A stretch of DNA of 64,000 nucleotides from Gnetum montanum (taxonomy: Eukaryota; Streptophyta; Gnetopsida; Gnetales; Gnetaceae), in NCBI GenBank assembly GCA_015680685.1, contig MNCI01006080.1:289855-353854 (forward strand). Direction: 5' to 3'. The position numbers and the translations under genes are program-made. Under the pieces are notes generated by a model. That model had not been told where the DNA came from. It was given only the letters and a program-made list of their open reading frames with translations, and searched no databases. Of this stretch, positions 26,501-38,500 are shown in pieces (the first letter of the stretch is position 1; each line of letters starts with the position of its first letter).

Positions 26501-29500
26501 CTAATCTATGTAAATTCTCTTTTATTTTTATTTTTTCACTTAATGTGCTTCTGAATCTGCATTTTCATGTGATCAGGAGAAGAATGATGCATGGAACATG
26601 GTTTGGTAGAGATTTTTCACAGTATGTGTTTTTATTCTAGTGTAATAATGAGATATTTTTTGGCAAAGTATTGTGGAACATGCTGCTTGAAACTGGCTTT
26701 TAAAAATAGTTTAAATCATCCTAAATTTTTGCTTTCTTAGTTTCCCAGTTTTCCTTAGCTTGTGGAACTGCTTTATTTTTTAAAAAAATCAATTGAAAGT
26801 ACCTCGTCTATGTTGGACATAGTTTCATATGTTTTATGCATTATACCAATATCATTAAAAGAAATGTTCCACGCTGTCTACGCAACCAAGACGGGGAGAC
26901 TATTGATGATCCGCAGAAAATCGCAAACGAGTTGACGCAGTACTAGGGGAGGATATGGGCCAAACGTCCCACCAGGCCCATCTTGGTCCACGTGGCACGA
27001 GTGCTGAACGAGGGGGACAACATGCGGCTGCTGGCCCCTTTCTTGTGGTAGGAACTGACGGCCACTATCAACAACATGCCGAGAGGAAAGGCACTTGGTC
27101 CAAACGGCTGGAGCCTTGAGTTTTTTAAGACGTTCATGGATATTGTGGGACCCAATATTCTAGATGCGTTCAATCTCATGCTGGCCAAGAGGCAGGTCCG
27201 GAGGGAACTCAATTGCTCCTGCATTGTGTGTATCCCAAAACAATCAGACGCACACCGCCCAGAACACTTCCGCTCTATCGGTGTTTGCAATGTACTCATT
27301 TGGCTCTTCTCCAAACTGCTGGTGCATAGGCTTGTGCCACTTATGCCCAGGCTTGTGGGGATCAACCAAGCGGGCTTCGTGTAGGGTCGGACCCTTCAGG
27401 ACCAGGTTCTCCTCATGCAGGAGGTGCTTCACTTGCTTCGAAGTTTGAGTTTTCCTGGGCTTTGCCTCAAACTTGACATTACCAAAGCATATGGCACACT
27501 CAGCTGGGAGGCCATGAAGTCCATTATGCAACTGAAAGGTTTTGACCAGTAGTTCATCCAGTTGTGCATTCACATGCAGTCTTCGGCTGGTTTCTCTTTC
27601 GACGTGGGGGGGGGGGGGGGGGGGGNNNNNNNNGATACGAGAGGGGCACCCACCCCCTTCTTTTTATCATCGCCATGGACTTAATGCAAAATTATTGTAG
27701 CAAATCCGGGTTGGATGGTTTGGACATTGTCAGGGTGGCATGTCGGGCTGAACATTATGCGGATGACACAATGCTGCTCAGTCGGGCAGCGGTCCCACAG
27801 GCACGATGCATCAACATTGCTCTGTCCCGTCTGGTAGTTGAGTTGGGGCTGGAGATTAATCAGACCAAATCTTCAACTCATTTCATTAATGTTGATGAGC
27901 AGGTTAAAAGCCGGGTGGTGCAAATCTTGAATATCTTGCCCGGGACGGGCAAAGACACTTACTTGGGCATTCCACTCTACCGATGGGGGCAGAACATGTC
28001 GTGGTGGCCACTGATTGAGAAAGTTGAGAGAAGAATGGGCCACTGGGCAAATCGTTTCCTGAGCTGCAAAGGACGATTGCTTGTGGCAACGAGGATCCTC
28101 ATGGCGATTGCCCGATTCGTGGCGGCCGTTGCCACCTCCCGTAGCGCCATCATCAATAAAATCAACATGCTGGTCAGAAGCTTCATTTGGAGGGGGGGCA
28201 AAGAGGGGGAAAATCCACCTAGTCAATTGGGAGCGAGTTGCGCACCCCTGTAACGTGGGGGTTTTGGGCATCATGTCCTTCGAAGATGAATTGATGCTGG
28301 GACAACAATGGCTGGTACTTCGGTTTACACGCCTGCACCGAGAATCGATCCCGTGGATCCGCATCATGAATACGAAGTATTAGCGTTGGGAGGCGGGGGT
28401 GCGAGATTCTAGGCCTGGTAGGCACTCTGCCAACATGTGCGCGCGATGCAGGCCCAGGGGTGGTTGAGCCTTGAGCCGCGTGACCTGCTGACTACCAAGT
28501 ACCCCTAGGTTGCTGGCTGGTAGAAGATTTGGAAGGGGTGACTGCCCAAGAAAATAAAGATCTTCCTCTGGTTGGTACGGATGGATGCGTTGCCCGTACG
28601 AGATCTCCTGTGTCGGCACAGGATCATGCAGAACGACACCTGTCCCAGATGCGGCGCTGCGCTTGAGACAGTCCGACACTTCATTTACAATTGTGCATGC
28701 ATGTGTGCCACGTGGCGTGCGGCGGCGGCAACCCCCCTCCCCCAATGCGCCTCACTGGCGATTCTTGGCCCACGCTATTTTTATGTGTAGCATGGAAAGC
28801 AAGGAATCACATTGTTTTTCTGCAGGAATAGCTCCCCCCTGGTGGTTGGTTCTCCAGGCTCTCCGCGCGTGGAAAGAAATCGAGGTGGCGATGGGAATCA
28901 TGCCAACATTTTAGCCAGACTGCGCCACGTTCCAGGATGACGAGGAACTCTGGTAGATGGTGGCACAATGGTGTGACACTCTGCAGTTGTTGGTCGGGGA
29001 CCTAGATTTAGCAGACGATGCTTTCTTTTCTAATTGGGCCGACGATCGGACCTTTTTCCGAGGGCGCGAGATTCTTGTCACAGAATCCTCAATCGCCAGC
29101 TGTCTGGGGGTCCAGGCCGCCAATGAGGTCATCCTGTCGTTTACCTGCGGTCTGCAGGACGCGGAATTGTTTTTCAAAGGGCTCATGCCACGTACAAGGA
29201 GTCGACAAGTGCCCCGATCTTCTCTGCCCCGTCTCTGGGCCTGGGCAATAGATCTAGTGGACAGATTTTTTGTCCAATCTGGCAACAGCTCCAAGCTCCA
29301 GGGCCTACATTTTGCATTTCTGCGTTGTTTGAAGTTAGGTCGCCAGGTCAACCTCCCCCGCTTTTTCCTGGAGGCCCTCTTGCTCAAACGACGTGGCCGC
29401 CATTTTGGGTTAATTTTTGCCTTGTGCCGGGGGGCAGAGGGGGGGCAACACCCATTGTCATTTGCCCCCTCGCGGGGGCCCCCCGGATAGCCCCCCTGCT

Positions 29501-32500
29501 GCTGCCCCCTAGGCCCTTCGGTCTCGCCCGGCCAAGGGAACCGTTGGACCTTATTGGCTACAACCTTTACGTGGGGGTGGCGGACCCAACGGGAACGATG
29601 CCCCCCCGCTCGCCTCGATAGACCGGTTTCCACCTTGCTGGAAACCTCCGCCCATATGAACTAGCATGTAGAGTTGCGGCAGGCCACCTAGAGGGCCGTA
29701 GACGAGGTGCATGAGGCTGAACAATGGGAGTGGGAGGCCAAGTGGCATGAAGCCCTTGCACAAGCCCGTGCTGACCTGGAGGCCTAGTTTTCTGAGCGGG
29801 AGCAGGAGCAGGAGCAGGAGCAGGTGAGGCAGCAGGACCTCATGGCCAAGGCTGCCAGGGCCCAGTTAATTGATGAAATCCGGGCCCAAGTGCGGGAAGA
29901 ACGGATTTAGGAGGACGCGGCCCAAAGAGAACGTGAGTAGGCGGAGCAGGCAGAGTAGGAATGACTTCAGGAGGAGGAGGAGCAACGACAACAAGCTCGA
30001 TCGGGCTCATGAGCACAATGCCCAACAACAATGGCTCAGAGGGGGGCGGTGCCCGTACCTCATCCTTGGCATCAGTTGCGAGAGCTCCTGGGGTGAGCTT
30101 AGGCGCCATATCTGTCGAACCTCGGCGTGATTTCATCTGGATGGGGGTGCCTCGCCAACGGACCGGAACAGGCGGGAGTCGGCCATGGAGGGTCTCCAGC
30201 AAGTGGCCAGTTTCATGGACACCGAAGACCACCGAAACACCCTGGATCTTCTCCATGAGCTGGAGCGCCCACATTGCGCCTGCCGTTGACTGTCGAAGAA
30301 CCCCTTGGGGGGGCGAGGGGGCGGGGAAGTTCTCTCGGATCGTGGGCGACGCTCCCCCCTGGGGCGTCACCGTTTCTTTGTCCTCTTGCCTCCCCCCACG
30401 CTGTCGATGGTTGCCCCCTATTTCCTTTCCTGTTCTGGTGCCCCCTGGGTTCGGGGGGAGCACCCGCCCNTCTTTGTTATAACATGTCTAACGGGGTGCT
30501 GAATTTTTTGTGACTTAGGGGTTTTTTCCCCTCCATTGAGGGCCATTGCTGATGGCCCACGATTTATAATCTCCTGTACTATAGTCTTTCTTTCTCAGTA
30601 ATACAATCCCGAATATTTTCTCAAAAAAAAAGAAAAAGAAAAAAAAGAAGAAGAAATGTTGAAAGTTAAATTATAAATGCCACATTGATGGAATTTATTT
30701 TAAAAGAAAACTTCAAGTCTCAGTTCCCTCAAAGGTAATATACTATGAGCAATAATTTGACTTTTTCTTCTGTCTTTTGAACATTAGTTGTCACAATTTC
30801 ATTAGATTGTTGTTTTCTTGTTAACAAATAAGCGTTCTTTTTCCTTGTTTTGAGCAAATTCGGTATTGTAGTGGGTGCTTTATGTTAGGGAGACCAAAAT
30901 GGAGCTGCCAGAGATGATTATAAACAGACCAAAACTAGTTAAAAGCTTGTAAATCTTCAAGAGATAATGAAAAGATAGCTGTTTGAGATTATGAAACCGG
31001 ATGCTTTGCACTGATGATTGTGGTTATTGTGGTTAAAATTTCAAATAAGCATGCAGAATATCTACTAATGCTTATTCTTGACATTTTCAATGTCCTGAAT
31101 TCTGAATAACAGTTTTGGTTGATTTTGGTTGCAGACTGTTTCAATTATAATTGAACTGACTTTTTCCATTATCTGTTTTTTATATTGCAGACCAGCAGAA
31201 CATATTTCAGGTTTAGAATCTCGTCGGGTTAGAAAGAGAAGTGTAAGCATTGCCCCTGAAATTAGTGATGATATAGTAAGGTAGGTTACTTATACTTGTT
31301 TATTTTATATAATTATAATGGGACTAGTTTATGGATGCTTCAGCTTACATACAAGACACGTTCACCAAAAGTATAACTTGAAAATTTCTGACATGTTGAC
31401 CATAGCTACTATTTAGTGGACAGATGGACCGAACAATGACACCATTAGATTGGAAGACATCTTCTCTTGCAAAGTGCACCTTTATACTGTTGTCTCTGCT
31501 GTGTTTGCAGATATAATCCCAGTTATTTCAACTTAGGAAGTTCGTGTTAATTGGGTTATCATAATTCATCTTAAAATTGTCAGGCATTCCATTATCATAA
31601 TTATCATCCTAGCCTTGTCCCAACAAAATGGGGTTGGCTAATTGTCAGGCATTCCATGGTTTATAAAATTTAGCTAAAAATTAACAAATCGATGTCTTCA
31701 ACTTCTTGTTTTTGCCTTGGGCTGCTGCTACATCAAGAACAATTTGAGATTAACTGAATTGTACCATTGTTTTCCTAACAGATCCCTGGTGAATGATAAA
31801 TTCAGTTTTGGTTCAATATGCTGTGCTCTGATTATTCTTTGCATCAAATTCACATTTTATTTATTGTATGCAACATTTTATAGCTATGTTGTTTGTATTT
31901 GTTTCTGAATTGTGTGTTCTATATAATGTTATTTGATTATAATTTCTTTTGTAGAGCTGTTCGTGCAATGAATGAAGCATTGAAACATGACCGACAACAG
32001 CGTCTGACTAAATCTAAAGAGCCAATTCCTGGAGAAAGCAGTGGAATATTTAAGGGAAAAGGCCATATCAGTTGTGAAGATAAATCTGAAAAGGTACAGA
32101 TTTTCTGCCTTAAAATGTGGACAAACAGTTCATTAGACCATTTTGCACTCTATGTATGTGTGTATCTGTTTGTCTGCATGTTTGTGTCTCTTTCCTGTTC
32201 AATTCTTAGAGTCATCCAGAAATTTATGATAGTCATTTTTATATTTTTATAGATAAATACCTCAATGTTTATGCCTGGTGGTTTTAACTTACTAAGGTTT
32301 CCTTAGCATTTATATACTATACAAAAGGATGTGTCGGATTTTTTTTAATGTTCCTTATGACTATAAAAAGTTATCCTGAATCAGTTCATAAACTCAAGAC
32401 AATCTGACCATAACTTTTTGTGATCCTCTTCCATGCGTAACATTGTTGCACTTCAGTTTTCAGATCATGCTCCAAGCTTCGGAGCTTTAGTTGCTGGAAA

Positions 32501-35500
32501 TGTGGCAGGCGCCAGAGTTCCCAAAAGTGTTGACGATTCTGCTTCAAATATTGCTTTAACAGACCTGTCCAAACAAGAATCCTTAGATAGGAAATCTGTA
32601 GTACCATCAGAAAATGTGGATCAGCTGAATGAAGTCTTGGAATCTTCTCTCCTGCTATCGAATTCATTACTGCCATTTGCCGAATGGCATATAGAGTTTT
32701 CTGAACTCAGAATTGGAGTTCGTGTTGGCATTGGTATGCATATTCATTTTATAAATCTATATTCCTGCTAAATATGCCTTTTCTCGAGTTGTTATAATGC
32801 TAAACTTGTTTTTGTAAAAGGAAGTTGTCAAGGCAATTTCTTGTTCCTGTTATTTTCCTCTTGGTTTTTTTTAATTAAGTCATGCAATGCAGTTTGAGCA
32901 CGGATTGAAGATAAGCTTTCCAGTAGGATTCTTTTTCTTTCTGTAATTCTCTTTTTTCCTTGGCCTAAATCAATGTAAATATCAATTTTTTTTTAAATTG
33001 TATTTATACCTGCTGCCAGGTTCTTTTGGAGAAGTGTTTCGAGGAATTTGGAGGGGTACAGAGGTTGCTATTAAGGTTTTACTTGAACAAGATTTGACAC
33101 GGGAGAATATTGAAGATTTTTGTAATGAAATTCAACTTCTTAGGTAGGAAGAGTAAAGTCATAATTAATTCCATGCTTGTTCGATTTGTTATCCTCAATT
33201 ATGTTTGTACTTACAATTGTTTGTGTTGTTTTGAATGAATTTTTGACAGTCGGATGCGGCATCCAAATGGTACCATTTTTATCTTTTTTTGAGGTTTTAG
33301 TTATGATTCTGTAAGTGTACCAAGTTGGACATTCTTTCAAATGCTTTGTGAATGATTAAGCAGTTCTTTTTAGATGGTAATCATCAGAATTACTATACAA
33401 TGATTAAGGAAAGTTACTAAGCAATGGTTTATACTGATTGAGTAATTATACCAACACTTTTTTTTATGATAAGAGATTTTCATACTCTTTTTAATTATAC
33501 TGATTGAAGTAATTTGTTGTAATCCTCTGTCGTATTTTTCTTAATTTTTTGCAGTTTGTCCTCAACGTACTAAATTTATTTCTTTTTGGCTGTCATATAT
33601 GTTCAGTGATACTATTTCTAGGAGCATGTACAAAACCTCCGCATCTCTCAATGGTAACAGAGTACATGGAGATGGGCTCTCTTTATTACTTGATTCACAC
33701 AAGTGGCCAAGGGGAAAAACTTAGTTGGAGGAGGAGGTTGAAAATGCTTCGTGATATTTGCAGGTCTTTCATTTTACCGAGCTTCTGTTTCTGTCCATGT
33801 TTCATTCATTTCATCTCATATTTTGAATCATACTCATTTGTTATGAAGTTAGGTTTTATTTGTGGTAAATTATAAAAAATTCTTGATGTCGTTTGTGGTG
33901 AACTCTCATAAGTTCTTATGGGATAATTTTCTTGTTGGAACTTTGAGTGGTAGACTCCTGTTGAGCGTACATGGGAATGCTTATTGTGTTACAATTTGGA
34001 ACAAAGTATTGTCATCGAGTTGTTGGGATGTGATGAAATGCCTTTTTGAGTCCATTCATCATTTTAGGAAAGATAAAATTAGCCAATACGCTGCTATGAA
34101 ATCACATTTTAGATCAATAGAATGAATGGGTTTTGATTTTGGCAATTAACATTTTTTACAACCTTCTTGTTTTCTTCTTGCCCTTTGCATCTGTTTAGAC
34201 ATCCTCTCTTTCAAAAAGCATAGTAATATAAAGAGTCCAGCTATTGTATTTTTATTAATAGTTTTCGTTTTGATTGCTACTCTATTTCCTTCTTGCCTAC
34301 TCATATTCTTGGAGCTGTGAAGTTTTCCTTAAAAGCTATGAAAAAATGTTTTTAGTGCAAGATGGATGGGCTCTTTGTCTAACATGTTTGTCCTTTTTAT
34401 AGTCATAGCACTATTTTTTATTCCAATTTTGGTCATGCACTGATTGGTAATTCGCAACACCTTTTTAGATTCTTTGATTCTGTTTGTTAAGAGGAAAGAT
34501 TACCTATCACGATTTTGCTATGAACAGAAAGAGAAAATCAATAAGAAATTTAGGAAATTATGTGTTATTTTTTAATGACTAAAAAGAAATTAGAAAAAAA
34601 AAAGAATGGGTGGGAGTGCAGGGAACATACATGGGAGCACGGGGCACGTGGTTGGGAGTAGAGTGGAATGGCTTGCCGCCAATGATGGTGGCTTTAGGGG
34701 AGTGAATGGTGATAGAGCGGGGGTGGTGGTCCTACAGCAGGGTCATGTTTGTTAGGTGCACCGAGGGTGTGATGGTGGCTAGGTGACAAGGGGATAGAGG
34801 CTTGCTTCCACCAAGGAGCGATGAGGATCCAAATTCGGAGGCCGACAGGGAAGTTGGTTCATACCATGGAGCACAACTTGATCAGCAAGTTTGTGTCTTT
34901 AGGGGCTCAGCCTAAGTTAGACCTGATTAGGAAATGGGCTGTTGACGCTTGGGGGTTTAAAGAGGTGGAGGTTTGTAGTTTGTTTGAGAAGCTCTTGTTG
35001 TTTGTGTTCAAATCTCTAGAGGATTGTGACAAAGTTCTTTTGGGTGGGTTGTGGTTTTACGTTGTCAAAGGACTTGTGCTTACACATTGGAGAGTGGGTG
35101 CACATTGGGAAGCAGATCTTTTTTTCCAAGGTGTCAGTTTGGATTTGCATCTCTGGGATTCCCTAGGAGATGTAGAATTTTGATTTTGTAAGAACTCTTG
35201 TTGGTCTATTTGGGGAGTTTAGCTCCTTTGAGTGATTCACAACCTCAATGGAGAGAATGGGGTTTGCTCGGTTTTGTGTGTGGAGGTCCTTGTCTCCCAA
35301 AGTTTTGGTAAAGGAAATTGTTTTAGACTTTCCAGGAGGTGAAGAACGTGCCCATGTCGAGTATGAAAACTTGGCCGAGGAGCAAACGGTTCTAGCTCCT
35401 CTAGGGAATGGATGTCCCATTTGTGGGAAAAATGGGCATGGGGTGGCTACATGTCGTTTTCGAGGCAAAGGAAAGGTGCCTTCCAAGGCACCTACCAGGG

Positions 35501-38500
35501 GACCTCCCAATGTGTAGGCACCCTAATATGGATAGTGGATTCAAGTGGGGTGCTGGGCGCGTCCACAAACCCAGACAACCAATATGAATGAGATGCAGTT
35601 GTCGATTGTGGGGGAGGATGATGGTGGGGAACAGAAGCTTTCCCCTATTACATCCTTGATTGTATCTTGCACAAAGAAGGGGGTGGAGCTCCCCCCTTTG
35701 GGTGATTGGGTTTTGGTTGTTCACGGGGGACCTTTGACTCGCATGCCAGATTTGACACCACAAGCGCTAGAGGACCCTAGAACGTTTCTAGTCTCACTGG
35801 GATCCAGGAAACTTGGCCAACCCTCCAATCAACTTGCACGTAGCAAGTAGACGTAGATGGATATTGACATTGGGACCCAATGGACCTTAAAAGAGGTCTA
35901 CCAAAGTGTACCATAGGTCATGCATGAAGATTTTATAATGGAATTGTAGGGATCAGGGTACACCCTATAAAAGAAATACCCTGATGGAGATTGTGCAATG
36001 TGAGGAATGTGAGGTTATTTGTCTGCAGGAAACCAAGCTATAGATTGCAGGGGCATTTCACCTATGATGGGAGGGATGGAATTTGCAGTTCATGCCATGT
36101 TAAGGGCATGTGGGGGGTTTGGCAATTTTGGCAAAGTCATAGATGACCCTGATTGATTCATCCATTTGGAGCATTACCATGATTCTGCCTTGAAATGGCA
36201 TCTGGTTGACAAATTTCTATGGAGCCCAAGTGTGGGAACTTCGATTACAAGAGTTGGAGAGGCTTGCAACTTTGGTCCTTGACAAATGGGCCTGGCTTAT
36301 TGTCGAGGATTTCAATCAGTGTTTGCATCCTTGGGAGAAGTCGGGGGCAGACTATGTTGTTCCCTTGGGGGCCTAGGAATTTCAGAATTTCCTTGAACTC
36401 TGCTCTTTGGTCGACATGGATATTGCAAACTGTTAGTTCATGTGGAGTAACAAGAGGCAAGGACAAGGTCGGGTTCTTTCTAGGATTGATCAAGTTTGGA
36501 TTAGTTTTGAGCTCTTAGTGCGTTTCGATGTGCAGGTTTTGGGTAAGGAACAACATGCATCTGACCATCATTCTAGCCTTTGTTCTATTGGAAAATCGCT
36601 TTAGGGGCCTCCTCCATTTCGATTCAAGATCTCATGGTTACTTAAGTCCTGGTTATGGTGTTTGGTCGAAGAAATTTGGGGGGATGGTGTGGGGGATAGA
36701 AGGAACCCCTGAAATTTTCTTTGGAATGGGTTGTTGCGACTGAAGTGGGCTATTCGCTCACAAGCCATTGCTGATAAGTTTCCTTTTTGCACTTGTTGCA
36801 GAGGGCTACAAGGTTAGCTGATGGAAATTTAGTCACAGTAAGAACTAGGTGCCGATTTGCAGGATGAGGAGGTAGATGTCCTAAAATAGCTCTAGGCATT
36901 GGATTTGGAAGAGATGTACTAGCAGCAAAGGTCACGTATCAGATGGCTTTGGGATAGGGATCAGAAATGAGATTCTTTTTCATGGTGGCTAAGTCTAGGG
37001 GCCAAAGTAAAAAGGCTCTTAGTCTGGCTCACAATGGGACCAGTATAATGGATCCTATTAAGGTGGCTCAGTTGATGGGGGAGTATTGGGGAGGTATTTG
37101 GAGGAAGCATGACATGGTGACAGTGTCCATTGAGGTATTGAAGGTGTTGGATGCAAAGGACAGCAGACTCTTGCTTGCACCATTTACAATGCAAGAGCTG
37201 AGGATTGCCATGAGGTCCATGAAAGGTGGTAAAGCTCATAGGGCGGATGGTTGGACTATTGAATTCTTCAGAGAATTTGTTGATGTTATTGGGTCAAATC
37301 TTCATGATGCGTTTAATTTGATGTTGGTTAGAAGATAGATTAGAAGGGAGATTAACTATTCCAGAATAGTTTGGTATCCCCAAAATGCCTATTGCTTTTG
37401 AACTGACACACTTCAAACCTAATGGGCTATGTAATGTTTTGATTTGGATTTTCTCAAAGTTGTTGGTGCAATGATTGGTGCCCTTGATGCCTAAAGTGGT
37501 TGGTGATCATCAAGCTCAATTTGTTTGAGGTCGGTTCCTACAAAATCAGGTGATTCTAATGCAAGAGATTATTCATGCTCTGTAGACCACCAAATTTCTT
37601 GGATCATGCCTAAAGCTCGACATCACTAAGGCATATGATATGGTTAGTTGGGAGGCACTCGCTACTATTATGCAAATGAAAGGGTTTGACCCTATATTCA
37701 TTAGCATGTGTATTCACATCCAAGATTCAATAGCTTTTTCTTTTGATATTGGGGGGAGATTATGGGGGTTCTTGTCTCTTGGTTTGGGGTTGAGGTAGGG
37801 AGATCCTCTTTTCCCTTTGCTTTTCATTATTGCAATGGATCTCCTTAAATACTATTGTAAGGGGGCAAGGGTGCGCGACCTTGAGATTGCAAGGGTTGAG
37901 TGCCTGTTGGAGCACTATGCTGATGATACAATGTTGCTTTCTAGAGTTGGGGTCCCCCGGGCATAGAGGATTAATTAGGCTCTTAAGGTCATGGCTTTAG
38001 AAGTTGGGCTGGACAGAAATTGGGCAGAAGTCTTTGACCTACTACATCAATGTGGATCCTAGGTAAGAAGTCACATATTGCAAATTTTTGGTATACTTCT
38101 TGGCTCCCTGTAGGATGTGGGCTGGACAGAAATTGGGCAGAAGTCTTTGGCCTACTACATCAATGTGGATCCTAGGTAAGAAGTCACATATTGCAAATTT
38201 TTGGTATACTTCTTGGCTCCCTGTAGGATGTGTACCTGGGAATTCCGTTGTTTGAATGGGGGAGGAAACTAACATTGAATATACTAATTCAGAAAATGGA
38301 GGCCTGGGTGGGCCACTGGGTTAACTACTTGACATGAAGGGGGGAACTCTTTTGGCTTTTGGGGTGCTCTCAGCAATTGCGTGTTTTGTTGCTATCCCTT
38401 CACATGTTGTTATTCAGAAACTTAATCAATTAAATAGAAGCTTCATGTGGTCGGGGGGTAGAAGGGGTAGTTGAATGCATTTAATAGGTTGGGAACTGTT

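Larger units (their letters stand above)
26869..30650 (+). mobile_element. LINE A: 5'-truncated L1-type LINE with target-site duplication
   Basis: AAGAAATGTT at 26859-26868 is repeated at 30651-30660 directly after the A-rich tail (30623-30650), a target-site duplication of at least 10 bp. The element starts between endonuclease and RT. Order: RT (27080-28400), zinc-binding region (28572-28790), extra domain (28885-29440), coiled coil (29650-29990), J-like domain (30050-30289), 3' UTR and tail. It is GC-rich and rich in CpG compared with LINE B, so probably younger, but several stops (many of CpG-decay type) make it inactive. Assembly gaps lie at 27626-27633 and 30470. Confidence 0.9.

Noticed and set aside
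29911-30482. Long open frames on both strands over the 3' part of LINE A (29840-30463 and 29961-30482)
   Set aside because: High GC content removes stops by chance. The frame conserved between LINE A, B and C is the coiled-coil/J-like one; these others are shadows.
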